NCBI RefSeq assembly: GCF_023195515.1 | Contig: NZ_JALPKR020000002.1 | Location: 1,054,001-1,118,000 of the forward strand | DNA: 64,000 nt | Direction of reading: 5' to 3' | Source of the DNA: Variovorax sp. S12S4 | GTDB lineage: Bacteria > Pseudomonadota > Gammaproteobacteria > Burkholderiales > Burkholderiaceae_C | In this document: positions 32,337 to 45,805 of the stretch, piece after piece | Layout: every line of letters begins with the position of its first letter | Position numbering within the stretch: position 1 is the stretch's first letter | Notes under the pieces: model-generated | Told to the model about the DNA's origin: nothing | What the model saw: the letters and a program-made list of their open reading frames with translations, nothing else | Databases searched by the model: none | Position numbers and translations under genes: made by a program

Positions 32337-32345
32337 GGCGTGCAC

Positions 32346-33137
32346 TCAGCGCCCGAGCCAGGACGGCTTGCGTTTCTGCAGAAAGGCCTGCACGCCTTCG
32401 CGGCCTTCCTCGCTCGCGCGGATGTCGGCGATGCTCTCGACCGTCTTGCCAATCAGCGCATCGTCGATCTCGCGTCCGTCCACGTCGGCAATCAGCTGCT
32501 TGCAGGAACGCACCGCGGCGGGGCTGGCACTGGTGAGCGCCTTCACCAGCTCATCGACCTTGGCATCGAGCGCATCGGCGCCAGCAACTACTTCATGCAC
32601 GAAGCCGATGCGATGCGCCTCTGCAGCGGTGAAGCGCTCCGCTGTAAGAAAGTAGCGCTGCGATGCGCGTGTGCCCATGGCGCGCAGCACATAGGGGCTG
32701 ATGGTTGCCGGCACAAGACCGATCTTCACTTCGCTCAGGCAGTACCAGGCTGTATCGACACTCACCGCCATGTCGCAGGCGGCCACCAGCCCCATGCCAC
32801 CGGCGTACACATCGCCCTGCACGCGCGCGATGGTCGGCTTGGGGCATTCGGCAATGGTGCGCAGCATGGTGGCCAGCTTGCCCGCATCGGCGATGTTCTC
32901 GTCGCGGGTGTAGTCGGCCATGCGGCGCATCCAGTTGAGGTTGGCACCGGCGCAGAACGCAGGTCCGTCGGCGCCGAGCACGATGGCTTTGACTTGCGAC
33001 TGGGCGCCGGCTTCGGTGAAGGCCTGGGTCAGCTCGGCGATGACGATGTCGTCGAAGGCATTGCGTGCGTCGGGCTGGTCTAGCCAGATGCGCGCTACTG
33101 TGTCCTGGACTTCCAGTTTCAGTTTGGTGAAGGTCAT
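32346..33137 (-). CDS. Enoyl-CoA hydratase/isomerase family, probable methylglutaconyl-CoA hydratase
   Basis: Crotonase-fold enzyme of 263 residues. In the liu pathway it would hydrate 3-methylglutaconyl-CoA to HMG-CoA. Seen are the oxyanion-hole stretches GPAFCAGANLNWM and GDVYAGGMGLVAACD, and SEVKIGLVPATISPYV with the catalytic Glu region. Start at ATG 33137. The assignment (liuC) rests on position between carboxylase subunits. The gap of 357 bases to the carboxylase beta gene upstream is filled by a family B repeat, so transcription may be split here. Confidence 0.88.
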   Translation of the reverse strand: MTFTKLKLEVQDTVARIWLDQPDARNAFDDIVIAELTQAFTEAGAQSQVKAIVLGADGPAFCAGANLNWMRRMADYTRDENIADAGKLATMLRTIAECPKPTIARVQGDVYAGGMGLVAACDMAVSVDTAWYCLSEVKIGLVPATISPYVLRAMGTRASQRYFLTAERFTAAEAHRIGFVHEVVAGADALDAKVDELVKALTSASPAAVRSCKQLIADVDGREIDDALIGKTVESIADIRASEEGREGVQAFLQKRKPSWLGR

Positions 33138-33180
33138 GTCAGTGATCCGAGGCGCGGTGCGCGTTTGTTCGATGCATTTG

Positions 33181-33440
33181 TTCGGGGCGTGTGCAAAGGC
33201 CACCGGGTACTCCCCTCCGCGAATGTCCCCGGGGCTGCGCCCCTCCTCCTTTATTTCGCTGCGCGGAGCACCCGATGCCCTGTGCACAGGGGCATGCTCG
33301 TGGTGTACCGCTGATCGACCACCGCTCTGCGTAACGCACCCGCTGGCGGGGTGCCTTGCGCAGCGAAATAAAGGAGGAGGCCGCAGGCCGGGGGACATTC
33401 GCGGAGAAAGGTACCCCGTCGGCGGGTGCGCGCCCTGAAC
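33181..33440. repeat. Family B palindromic repeat, copy 1, within the liu cluster
   Basis: About 260 bp, filling most of the 357-base gap between the carboxylase beta and hydratase genes. The left arm (33181-33280) includes CCGCGAATGTCCCCGGGG and CCTCCTCCTTTATTTCGCTG; the right arm (33349-33440) carries the reverse complement, CAGCGAAATAAAGGAGGAGG and GGGGGACATTCGCGG. The arms are about 92 bp and clearly but imperfectly matched around a loop of about 70 bp. A second copy is at 39330. No open frame of note. It resembles a miniature inverted-repeat element, but no transposase is present. Confidence 0.88.
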
Positions 33441-33494
33441 GCCCCGAAACGCGACACCCATATCCACCCGAAGCCAAAGAAAGCCGTGCCATGA

Positions 33495-36787
<3,293 letters not shown>

Positions 36788-36803
36788 CGTCTTGTCTCCT
36801 TGT

Positions 36804-36926
36804 CTTGCTCCCTCTCCCTTTGGGAGAGGGTTGGGGTGAGGGCGCTCGGCCTCGGAAGAAGCACAGCGCGCGACATGATCGCTGCTGCCCTCACCCCTGC
36901 CCTCTCCCAGAGGGAGAGGGAGCAAG
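36804..36926. repeat. Family A palindromic repeat, copy 3, within the liu cluster
   Basis: The best-preserved family A copy, between the isovaleryl-CoA dehydrogenase and acyl-CoA synthetase genes. Left arm: CTTGCTCCCTCTCCCTTTGG, then GAGAGGGTTGGGGTGAGGGC. The right arm is its reverse complement with four mismatches over 40 bp. Each arm folds on itself (CCCTCTCCC/GGGAGAGGG), so the element can form either one long or two short hairpins. It could affect mRNA stability in the operon. Confidence 0.9.
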
Positions 36927-36946
36927 AGCGGGCAGCGGCGCACATG

Positions 36947-38119
36947 CTAGGCCGTTTCCGCAAACAGCTCACGCCCGATCAGCATCCGGCGAATCTCACT
37001 CGTCCCCGCACCAATCTCATACAGCTTCGCATCGCGCCACAGCCGCTCGACCGGAAACTCCTTGGTGTACCCCACGCCGCCCAGCGCCTGGATCGCCTCT
37101 CCGGCCATCCACGTCGCCTTCTCGGCCGAATAAAGAATGGCGCCGGCCGCATCCTTGCGGAAAGTGCGCGCATGGTTGTTGCGGTCGCAGGCCTTGCCCA
37201 CTGCGTACACATAGGCGCGCGTGGCCTGCCAGGTCGAGTACATGTCCGCCAGCTTGCCCTGCATGAGCTGGAACTCGCCGATGCTCTGGCCGAACTGCTT
37301 TCGCTCGTGAATGAAGGGCAGCACCGCGTCCATGCACGCGGCCATGATGCCCAGCGGGCCGCCCGAGAGCACGGCGCGTTCGTAGTCGAGGCCGCTCATC
37401 AGCACCTTGGCGCCCATGCCTTCGCCGCCGAGCACGTTCTCTTCCGGCACTTCGCAGTTGTCGAAAAACAGCGGGTAGGTGTTCGAGCCGCGCATGCCGA
37501 GCTTGTCGAGCTTGCTGCCGGCCGAAAAGCCCTTGAAGCTTTTCTCGACGATGAAGGCCGTCATGCCGCGTGCGCCCATTTCGGGTTCGGTCTTGGCGTA
37601 GATGACCAGCGTGTCGGCGTCGCCGCCGTTGGTGATCCACATCTTGCCGCCGTTCAGCACGTAGTAGCCGTTCTTCTTCTCGGCCTTGAGCTTCATGCTC
37701 ACCACGTCGGAGCCGGCGTTGGGCTCGCTCATGGCCAGCGCGCCCACATGCTCGCCGCTCACGAGCTTGGGCAGGTACTTTTTCTTCTGCGCGTCGCTGC
37801 CGTTGCGGTGGATCTGGTTCACGCACAGGTTGGAATGCGCGCCGTAAGAGAGGCCCACCGAAGCGGAGGCGCGCGAGACTTCTTCCATGGCCACGATGTG
37901 CGCCAGGTAGCCCAGCTCGGTGCCGCCGAACTCTTCTTTCACCGTCATGCCGTGCAGGCCGAGCTCGCCGAGCTTTTGCCACAGGTCGTGCGGGAACAGG
38001 TTGTCGCGGTCGATGTCGGCGGCGCGGGGCGCGATTTCGTTCGCGGCAAAGTCCTGGATGGCGCTGCGCAGCGAGTCGATGTCCTCGCCCAGGTCGAAGT
38101 TCAGGCCGGGATCGTGCAT
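36947..38119 (-). CDS. Isovaleryl-CoA dehydrogenase
   Basis: FAD acyl-CoA dehydrogenase of 390 residues that oxidises isovaleryl-CoA to 3-methylcrotonyl-CoA. The catalytic Glu is in the isovaleryl-specific position, within [16 protein letters not shown], while the C-terminal motif reads [20 protein letters not shown] as in the characterised enzyme. Also seen: [14 protein letters not shown] and [11 protein letters not shown]. It is first of the liu cluster (liuA function), with the acyl-CoA synthetase downstream across a family A repeat. The divergent AraC-type gene begins 140 bases upstream, with repeated candidate operator sites between them. Confidence 0.95.
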   Translation of the reverse strand: MHDPGLNFDLGEDIDSLRSAIQDFAANEIAPRAADIDRDNLFPHDLWQKLGELGLHGMTVKEEFGGTELGYLAHIVAMEEVSRASASVGLSYGAHSNLCVNQIHRNGSDAQKKKYLPKLVSGEHVGALAMSEPNAGSDVVSMKLKAEKKNGYYVLNGGKMWITNGGDADTLVIYAKTEPEMGARGMTAFIVEKSFKGFSAGSKLDKLGMRGSNTYPLFFDNCEVPEENVLGGEGMGAKVLMSGLDYERAVLSGGPLGIMAACMDAVLPFIHERKQFGQSIGEFQLMQGKLADMYSTWQATRAYVYAVGKACDRNNHARTFRKDAAGAILYSAEKATWMAGEAIQALGGVGYTKEFPVERLWRDAKLYEIGAGTSEIRRMLIGRELFAETA

Positions 38120-38167
38120 GTGTCTTGTCTCCTCTGAGGGGGTCGGCGCGCAGAGCTACCCACGCGG

Positions 38168-38242
38168 ATTGGCGCTTGGAAGAACACAGCTTACGCCTCG
38201 CCGCGCCGCAATTGGCGCCACAATGGTTGCAAATTGCGCCAC
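38168..38242. promoter_or_regulatory. Direct repeats between the liu cluster and its divergent AraC-type regulator
   Basis: GCAATTGGCGCCAC (38208-38221) and GCAAATTGCGCCAC (38229-38242) are near-identical direct repeats 21 bp apart, two helical turns. A third, weaker site with ATTGGCGC lies at 38168-38175, 43 bp from the second. Direct repeats on one helix face are the common form of AraC-family sites. They are close to the AraC start at 38260 and upstream of isovaleryl-CoA dehydrogenase. Regulation of both genes is inferred. Confidence 0.5.
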
Positions 38243-38259
38243 GTACGCCTCGCTGAATC

Positions 38260-39288
38260 ATGACCTCGCCCGCCTTCCTGAAGCCCGCCCGAGCGGTCAC
38301 CCCCATGGCCTTTGTGAGAGCCATTGTGAAGGGCTATGAACGCTACGGCGTCGACCCGGCCGAGGCCTTGAAAGCGGCACAGATCACGCCGCGCGAACTG
38401 GCGCGGCCGGGCGCACGCGTCACGGCGGCGCAGTTCGAGGCACTCTCGGAACACGCCATGCAGGAGCTGGACGACGAGGCGCTGGGCTGGTTCTCGCGGC
38501 GCCTGCCCTGGGGCAGCTACGGCATGCTGTGCCGCGCATCGCTGAGTTCGCCCGACCTGGGCGTGGCCATCAAGCGCTGGTGCCGCCACCACCGGCTGCT
38601 GACCGAAGACATCGGCCTCGCGCTCGAGGTGGCGGGCGGCGTGGCCACACTGCGCATCACCGAGAACCGCTCCCTCGACGAGGCCTTCCGCGAGTTCTGC
38701 CTGGTGACCAGCCTGCGCTTCATGCACGGCTACATGTGCTGGGCCATCGACTCGCGCATTTCGCTGCGCAACGCGACCTTTCCGTTCGCAGCCCCGCCGC
38801 ACCGCGATGCCTACGCGCCAATGTTCACGCCCGAGGTGCGCTTCGACGCGCCGCAGGCCACGATCAGCTTCGACGAGCGCTACCTCGCCCTGCCCCTGCA
38901 GCGCGACGAACGGGCGTTGCGCGCCATGCTCAAGCGCGCGCTGCCACTGACCATCCTGCAGTACCGCCGCGACCGCCTGCTGGGGCAGCGGGTGCGAGAG
39001 TTGCTGCGTTCGCGTGCCGGCGAGGCCACCACGGCGGAGGCGCTGGCCACGCTGCTCAATGTGTCGGGCCGCACGCTGCACCGGCAGCTGCACGAAGAAG
39101 GGACATCGCTGCAGGTGCTGAAGAACGAAGTCCGCCATGAGATGGCGGTGGAGCAGCTGCGCCGAACCAATCGGCCGATCAAGCAGGTGGCGCTGGCGGT
39201 GGGGTTTCGCAACGAGAAGAGTTTTTCGCGCGCGTTCCTGCAGTGGACCGGGCATGCGCCGCGTGACTTTCGGGCGTTAGGGTTGTAG
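38260..39288 (+). CDS. AraC family transcriptional regulator, probable liu cluster regulator
   Basis: Regulator of 342 residues with an N-terminal effector region of the arabinose-binding-like OruR/ArgR_C type and a C-terminal AraC domain with two helix-turn-helices. The second one is conserved: RRTNRPIKQVALAVGFRNEKSFSRAF, here split as RPIKQVALAVGF and EKSFSRAFLQWTGHAPRDFR. It is divergent from isovaleryl-CoA dehydrogenase, with direct repeats between, so it probably activates the liu genes in response to a leucine-pathway acid or CoA ester. The last 100 bases shift to G/T-rich codons, and a family B repeat begins 42 bases after the stop. Confidence 0.9.
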   Translation: MTSPAFLKPARAVTPMAFVRAIVKGYERYGVDPAEALKAAQITPRELARPGARVTAAQFEALSEHAMQELDDEALGWFSRRLPWGSYGMLCRASLSSPDLGVAIKRWCRHHRLLTEDIGLALEVAGGVATLRITENRSLDEAFREFCLVTSLRFMHGYMCWAIDSRISLRNATFPFAAPPHRDAYAPMFTPEVRFDAPQATISFDERYLALPLQRDERALRAMLKRALPLTILQYRRDRLLGQRVRELLRSRAGEATTAEALATLLNVSGRTLHRQLHEEGTSLQVLKNEVRHEMAVEQLRRTNRPIKQVALAVGFRNEKSFSRAFLQWTGHAPRDFRALGL

Positions 39289-39329
39289 CGGTTTTGTTGG
39301 TGTTGGGGGTGTTGTTCGAGAGGCGGTTG

Positions 39330-39591
39330 TTCAGGGCGCGTGCAAAGGCCACCGGGTACTCCCCTCCGCGAATGTCCCCGGGGCTGCGCCCCTCCTCCTT
39401 TATTTCGCTGCGGGGAGCACCCGATGCCCTGTGCACACCGGGCGCGGCGCTTGTTCCGTTCGATCAACGACCGCTCTGGACCACGCACACGTCGATGGGG
39501 TGCCTTGCGCAGCGAAATAAAGGAGGAGGGGCGCAGCCCCGGGGGACATTCGCGGAGAAAGGTACCCCGTCGGCGGGTGCGCCGCCCTGAA
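39330..39591. repeat. Family B palindromic repeat, copy 2
   Basis: About 262 bp, filling the 330-base gap between the AraC-type and thioredoxin genes. The left arm (39330-39429) contains GGGCGCGTGCAAAGGCCACC, CCGCGAATGTCCCCGGGG and CCTCCTCCTTTATTTCGCTG. The right arm (39498-39591) contains the reverse complement, AGCGAAATAAAGGAGGAGG and GGGGGACATTCGCGG. It closely matches the copy at 33181, while the central 65 bp differ. No gene is seen inside. Confidence 0.88.
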
Positions 39592-39618
39592 AGAAGCAGC
39601 GCTAAAGAACCCGGGCAA

Positions 39619-39945
39619 TCACCCCGGCTGAGCAATCAAAGCCAGCGCATCCGAAATCGACTTGCTGTCTTCCGGCCGCACCAGCTTCGCGACCTCCTTT
39701 CCGTCTCGCATGAACACCAGCGTGGGCCACAGCCGCACGTTGAACGAGCGCCCCAGCGGACGGCCGCTGCCGTCCTCTACCTTGATGCGCGGGATGTCCG
39801 GATACTTGGAAAAAGCCTCTGCGATATTGGGTTGCGCGGCCTTGCAGATGCCGCACCAGTTGGTACCGAACTCGACCACCGCGGGGCCCTTCAGGGCGTC
39901 GATTTCAGCGCGGGCCGGTTGCTCGGTCTTGTATTCGGAAGTCAT
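39619..39945 (-). CDS. Thioredoxin family protein with WCGIC active site
   Basis: Thioredoxin-fold protein of 108 residues from ATG 39945. The active site is TNWCGICKAAQPNI, a CGIC variant of the usual CGPC, and the cis-proline loop is present as VRLWPTLVFMRDG. There is no signal peptide, so it acts in the cytoplasm. The Pro-to-Ile change in the active site should alter redox potential. It may serve as a disulfide reductase or redox sensor; its partner is unknown. AAAGGAG lies 11 bases upstream. It is flanked by a family B repeat downstream. Confidence 0.88.
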   Translation of the reverse strand: MTSEYKTEQPARAEIDALKGPAVVEFGTNWCGICKAAQPNIAEAFSKYPDIPRIKVEDGSGRPLGRSFNVRLWPTLVFMRDGKEVAKLVRPEDSKSISDALALIAQPG

Positions 39946-40040
39946 GGCGATCTGGCTCCTTTCTTGGGTTGCTTGGCCCATTGCACCAAAATTTTGCGGG
40001 CTTGTTCGCGGCAGGGGCTTGGTTTTTTCGACCTGTTTTT

Positions 40041-40733
40041 TCAGGCGGGCTGCATGCCATGCGAGGCAAGCAGCGCGGGCAGTTCCCGCATGTCGCTGAA
40101 CACCTGCAGCGCGCCGACACTGCGCAGCGCCTCGGGTCCGCTGTGGCCTGATTCGCCGGTGCTGTAGCCGAACACCGTGGCGCCCGCCGCCACGCCGGCC
40201 ATGGCGCCTGTGACGGTGTCTTCGACCACCGCGCAGCGCTTCGGATCGACCCCCAGAGCCTCGGCGGCGGCAAGGTACACGTCGGGGTGCGGCTTGGAGC
40301 GCGGCATTTCGTGGCCGCTGAAGATGCGGCCCTGGAAACAATCGATGAGGCCCACCTTCGCCAGTTGAAGCTCGACCTTGTGGCGGTCGGCACCCGAGGC
40401 GCACGCGATGCGGCCCTTGAGCCTTGCATGAATCTCGCGAATGGCTGCGGGAGCGTGGGGAATGGCTGCCAGGTCGCGTTCGAGGGCTTCGTTGCGGCGG
40501 GCCCTGAAAGCCCTCAGCCACTCCTCGGTAATCCGGAGGCCGGTCTTGGATTCGATGAGGTCCGTTTCGTCCTTCACGGCCTTGCCGGTGAAGGTGTTCA
40601 TCGACTCTTCGGTGGTGAGGTGCCAACCGAGCTCGCCGAGCATTTCGGCAAGCACGCGGTTGGTGATGGGTTCGGAGTCGACGAGAACGCCGTCGCAGTC
40701 GAAGAGGACTGCGGCGAAGGGAAATGGGGTCAT
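40041..40733 (-). CDS. HAD-IA phosphatase (beta-phosphoglucomutase/phosphatase-like)
   Basis: Haloacid dehalogenase-type hydrolase of 230 residues. Motif I is LFDCDGVLVDSEP (nucleophile and general-acid Asp), the Ser/Thr motif is CASGADRHK, a Lys lies near PRSKPHPDVYLAAAEALG, and motif IV is AVVEDTVTGAMAG. The small helical cap between motifs I and II places it with the phosphoglycolate phosphatase and beta-phosphoglucomutase group. In motif II CASGADR replaces the more common (V)ASNS/TS. The substrate is unknown. It lies 55 bases after thiC on the same strand; a role in thiamine phosphate metabolism is possible but unsupported. Confidence 0.88.
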   Translation of the reverse strand: MTPFPFAAVLFDCDGVLVDSEPITNRVLAEMLGELGWHLTTEESMNTFTGKAVKDETDLIESKTGLRITEEWLRAFRARRNEALERDLAAIPHAPAAIREIHARLKGRIACASGADRHKVELQLAKVGLIDCFQGRIFSGHEMPRSKPHPDVYLAAAEALGVDPKRCAVVEDTVTGAMAGVAAGATVFGYSTGESGHSGPEALRSVGALQVFSDMRELPALLASHGMQPA

Positions 40734-40788
40734 TGCACTGGAAGGGTTTCGGGGATAGCCCCCATGGTAGCAACGACCCCGGGCGCGC

Positions 40789-42894
<2,106 letters not shown>

Positions 42895-43323
42895 TCAACC
42901 AGGGGTCTGCAAGTCGCCTTCGAGGTAGAACCAGCGATCGCCCTCGCGCACGAAGCGGCTGCGCTCGTGCAGCCGCGTGGCGGTGCCGGTGCTGCTGCGC
43001 TGCCGGGCGACGAATTCGACCTCGGCATGGTCGGCGTCGAGCACCGATCGCGAGCGGATGTCCAGGCCCAGCCATTTCACGCCGGGCTCGAACTCGATCG
43101 ACGCCGGCCGCGTGGACGCGTGCCAGGTGGCAAGCAGGTAGGGCCCACGCTCCAGCACAAAGGCGGTATAGCGCGAACGCATCAGCGATTCGGCGTCCGG
43201 CGCGGGCGTGCCCTCGAAGTCTTCGAGGTAGCGGCCGCAGCACAGGGCATAGCCGATGGGCTTGTCTCGACGGTCCGTGCGGCCGCAGGGGCAGGGTCCG
43301 GTGGTGGGAACAGTGGCGCTCAT
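42895..43323 (-). CDS. YchJ family protein
   Basis: Small protein of 142 residues with an N-terminal SEC-C-like zinc-binding segment, CPCGRTDRRDK then YALCCGRYL, and the YchJ core LMRSRYTAFVLERGPYLLATWH. The domain has an NTF2-like fold. The start ATG (43323) gives MSATVPTTGPCPCG, the family N-terminus. The function of YchJ proteins is unknown. The gene lies upstream of the thiC riboswitch on the same strand and is divergent from the LuxR gene, 134 bases away. Confidence 0.9.
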   Translation of the reverse strand: MSATVPTTGPCPCGRTDRRDKPIGYALCCGRYLEDFEGTPAPDAESLMRSRYTAFVLERGPYLLATWHASTRPASIEFEPGVKWLGLDIRSRSVLDADHAEVEFVARQRSSTGTATRLHERSRFVREGDRWFYLEGDLQTPG

Positions 43324-43457
43324 GAAGGCCTCTATTGGAACACCTCGCGGCCCTGCCCCCGATGGGGCAACCCCGGGGCGCCTCCGGAGATCCACCCTTG
43401 GCGCAGTGCTTGCTAGAAGTTAGCCTTGTTTCTGCACACGAAAAGAACGAGGCGGCG

Positions 43458-44192
43458 ATGTACCTGACAGGCTCCGAACAGCAGGCGCTGCGCGGCGTTT
43501 TCACGCTGCTGGCGGAAGACCGAGGCGAAGGCGACATTCGCGAGCGACTCGGCCGGGCGCTGCTCGTCCTGCTGCATGCGGACCAGTTCGCCTCCTTCGT
43601 CTGGAATGCCGAAAGCGGCCGATTCGATGGCCGGGTGGCCCTGAACATGGACCCCGCCAACCTCGACCGCTACGGCGAATGGCACCAGCACCACGACCCG
43701 ATCACCTTCGTGCTGCAGTCGCATCGCCGCGCCACGCGCGTGACCGACGTGATGCCGCAGCGCGAACTGATGCGCACGGCGTTCTTTACCGACTTTCTTT
43801 CGCGCGACGGACTGCACTGGGGCATGAACCTGCATGCGTTCGAGGGCAACCGGGCGCTGGGCGACCTGCGCATCTGGCGGTGCAAAGGCCGCGGCGATTT
43901 CGGCGATCATGAAAAGACACTGCTCGACCTGATCGAGCCGGCTTTCATCGGTGCGCTGCAGCGTGCTCAGCGTAAAGCGGCTGCCGTGCAAATGCCCGCC
44001 GAAGCGCCGTGGAGTGCCCTGAGTGCGCGAGAGCAGGAGGTCGCTCAGGCTGTCTGCGAAGGACTGACCGACAAGGAAATCGCGCGCCGCATGGCGGTGA
44101 GCGTGCCGACGGTGCGCACCTACCTGCGGCGCATCTTCGACAAGCTCGGCATCGAACGCCGCTCGGCGCTGGCCGGCTGGGCCCAGCGCTGA
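43458..44192 (+). CDS. LuxR family transcriptional regulator
   Basis: Regulator of 244 residues from ATG 43458; a start at 43335 is open but adds an unlikely stretch. The C-terminal LuxR helix-turn-helix is clear: SALSAREQEVAQAVCEGLTD, then KEIARRMAVSVPTVRTYLRR. The N-terminal 180 residues may be a GAF- or autoinducer-binding-like sensory domain, with HHDPITFVLQSHRR and DFLSRDGLHWGMNL as notable stretches, but I cannot assign a ligand. No LuxI synthase gene is nearby. It is convergent with the amidase gene, 16 bases apart. Confidence 0.85.
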   Translation: MYLTGSEQQALRGVFTLLAEDRGEGDIRERLGRALLVLLHADQFASFVWNAESGRFDGRVALNMDPANLDRYGEWHQHHDPITFVLQSHRRATRVTDVMPQRELMRTAFFTDFLSRDGLHWGMNLHAFEGNRALGDLRIWRCKGRGDFGDHEKTLLDLIEPAFIGALQRAQRKAAAVQMPAEAPWSALSAREQEVAQAVCEGLTDKEIARRMAVSVPTVRTYLRRIFDKLGIERRSALAGWAQR

Positions 44193-44208
44193 TACGGGCT
44201 AAAGCGCC

Positions 44209-45717
44209 CTACTTCGCCTTTGGAGCCGGCAGGCGGCCCAGCACGTTTTCCACCGCAAGGCCCACGGCGAGCAACTTTCGATCACTGCCGGCGGGCCCGT
44301 CGAGTTCCAACCCAATGGGCAAGCCGCTGGTTGCGCCAAGGCCCGACGGCAGCTGCACGCCCGGAATGCCGGCGTTGCTGCCGGGGTCGGTGTTCTGTAT
44401 CAGCACGCCGAAGTTCTCGGGGCTGCTGGCCTCGGGTGCAGCCAGCGGCGCCACGCGCGGCACGGTGGGAAACACCAGCGCATCGAGGCGGTGCTGCGCG
44501 AAGGTGTCGCGGTAGAGCTTCTGCAACGCGGGCCGCGCGGCGTGCATTGCGTTGTCGTAGGCCGGCTTGGCGTCGACCGTGCCATTCGGCGCCGGCAGCT
44601 TGCGCGGAATCACGAACGCCTCGAAGGTGGCCTTGACGTCCGGGCTCGCAATGCCGGCCGTCAGCTGCGCGATGTCGATGCCGGTGCGGTATTTCGCGAG
44701 GTAGGCGACCATGTCGTCGTTCGCCTCGTAGAGCGCGACCGGAAAGCCGATGGCGCCATTGAGTTCCATGAGCTTCGGCATCTCCACGTCGACCAGCGTG
44801 GCGCCTGCCGCGCGCAGCTTGGCCAGTGCTGCGTCGGTTGCGGCGCGCGTATCGGCGTCGAGGTTGGCGTAGAAAGCCGGCACCACGCCGAGCCGCACGC
44901 GCTTCAGGTCGGCGGGCTTCAGCGGGGCGCCTCCCGCGATCACGCTGTCGAGCAATCCGACGTCGGCCATGGACTGCGCCATTGGCCCGGCGGTGTCGCG
45001 GGTGTGCGAGATCGGCGCGATGCCCCGCTGTGAATAACGGCCCATGCTGGGACGCAGCGAAGCGCAGCCGTTGAATGCGCACGGAATTCGCACCGAGCCG
45101 CCCGTGTCGGTGCCCAGTGCCGCCGGCGCCATGCGTGCGCCGAGCGCCGCGCCGTTGCCCGACGACGATCCGCCGGCCACGCGGCTGACGTCGTAGGCGT
45201 TGCGCACGCCCACCTCGGGGCCGGTCTGGAATGCGGGGTTGTAGCCGGTCACGCCGAAGGCCAGTTCGTGCATGTTCGTCTTGCCGAGAATGACGGCGCC
45301 GGCCGCGCGCAGCTTGGCGACCACCGGCGCATCGGCCTTGGGAACAAAGCCCTTGAGCGCCGGCGACCCGGCCGTGGCGGGCAGGCCCTGCACCTGGATG
45401 TTGTCCTTGATGACCACGGGCAGTCCGGCCAGCGGCTTGCAGGCACCGCCGCGCTTGCGCGTGGCATCGGCGGCACGCGCGGCCTTCAGTGCGCCGGCCT
45501 CGTCGAGCGTGATGAAGGCGTTGAGGTTTGCCTTTTGCCTGGCCTGCGCAACGTAGGCCGTCACGAGCTGCTCGCTGGTGACGGTGCCGGCGCAGAGCTG
45601 CTGCACGGCATCGCTCGCGGTCAGCGTGCCGATGTCAGCGGCGGCGGGCTGCGCCTGGGCGGATGCACCGAGGCACAGCAGGGCCGCGGCAAAGAAGAAG
45701 GGATTGGAATTGGACAT
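44209..45717 (-). CDS. Secreted amidase (amidase signature family)
   Basis: Amide hydrolase of 502 residues. A signal peptide (MSNSNPFFFAAALLCLGASA, then QAQ) precedes the enzyme, which suggests a periplasmic location. The Ser-cisSer-Lys triad is visible: Lys in VVIKDNIQVQGLP, the serines in RVAGGSSSGNGAALGA, and nucleophile Ser in LGTDTGGSVRIPC. The length suits the family. Substrates may be amides, N-acyl amino acids or peptides. Start ATG 45717 has GAAGG upstream. The gene stands apart from the next operon (88 bases). The substrate is unknown. Confidence 0.9.
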   Translation of the reverse strand: MSNSNPFFFAAALLCLGASAQAQPAAADIGTLTASDAVQQLCAGTVTSEQLVTAYVAQARQKANLNAFITLDEAGALKAARAADATRKRGGACKPLAGLPVVIKDNIQVQGLPATAGSPALKGFVPKADAPVVAKLRAAGAVILGKTNMHELAFGVTGYNPAFQTGPEVGVRNAYDVSRVAGGSSSGNGAALGARMAPAALGTDTGGSVRIPCAFNGCASLRPSMGRYSQRGIAPISHTRDTAGPMAQSMADVGLLDSVIAGGAPLKPADLKRVRLGVVPAFYANLDADTRAATDAALAKLRAAGATLVDVEMPKLMELNGAIGFPVALYEANDDMVAYLAKYRTGIDIAQLTAGIASPDVKATFEAFVIPRKLPAPNGTVDAKPAYDNAMHAARPALQKLYRDTFAQHRLDALVFPTVPRVAPLAAPEASSPENFGVLIQNTDPGSNAGIPGVQLPSGLGATSGLPIGLELDGPAGSDRKLLAVGLAVENVLGRLPAPKAK

Positions 45718-45805
45718 GGCAAGAACCTTCGACGAAGAGACTGACATGCTGCGCCAAGGGCGCCGTCCTGTCTGTCATCAAAACCGATGACACCGCATCC
45801 AGGCC

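Noticed and set aside
38120..38259. Search for a LiuR-type palindrome upstream of the liu cluster
   Set aside because: No TGACGTTTAC-type sequence is present; only the AraC-like direct repeats are seen.
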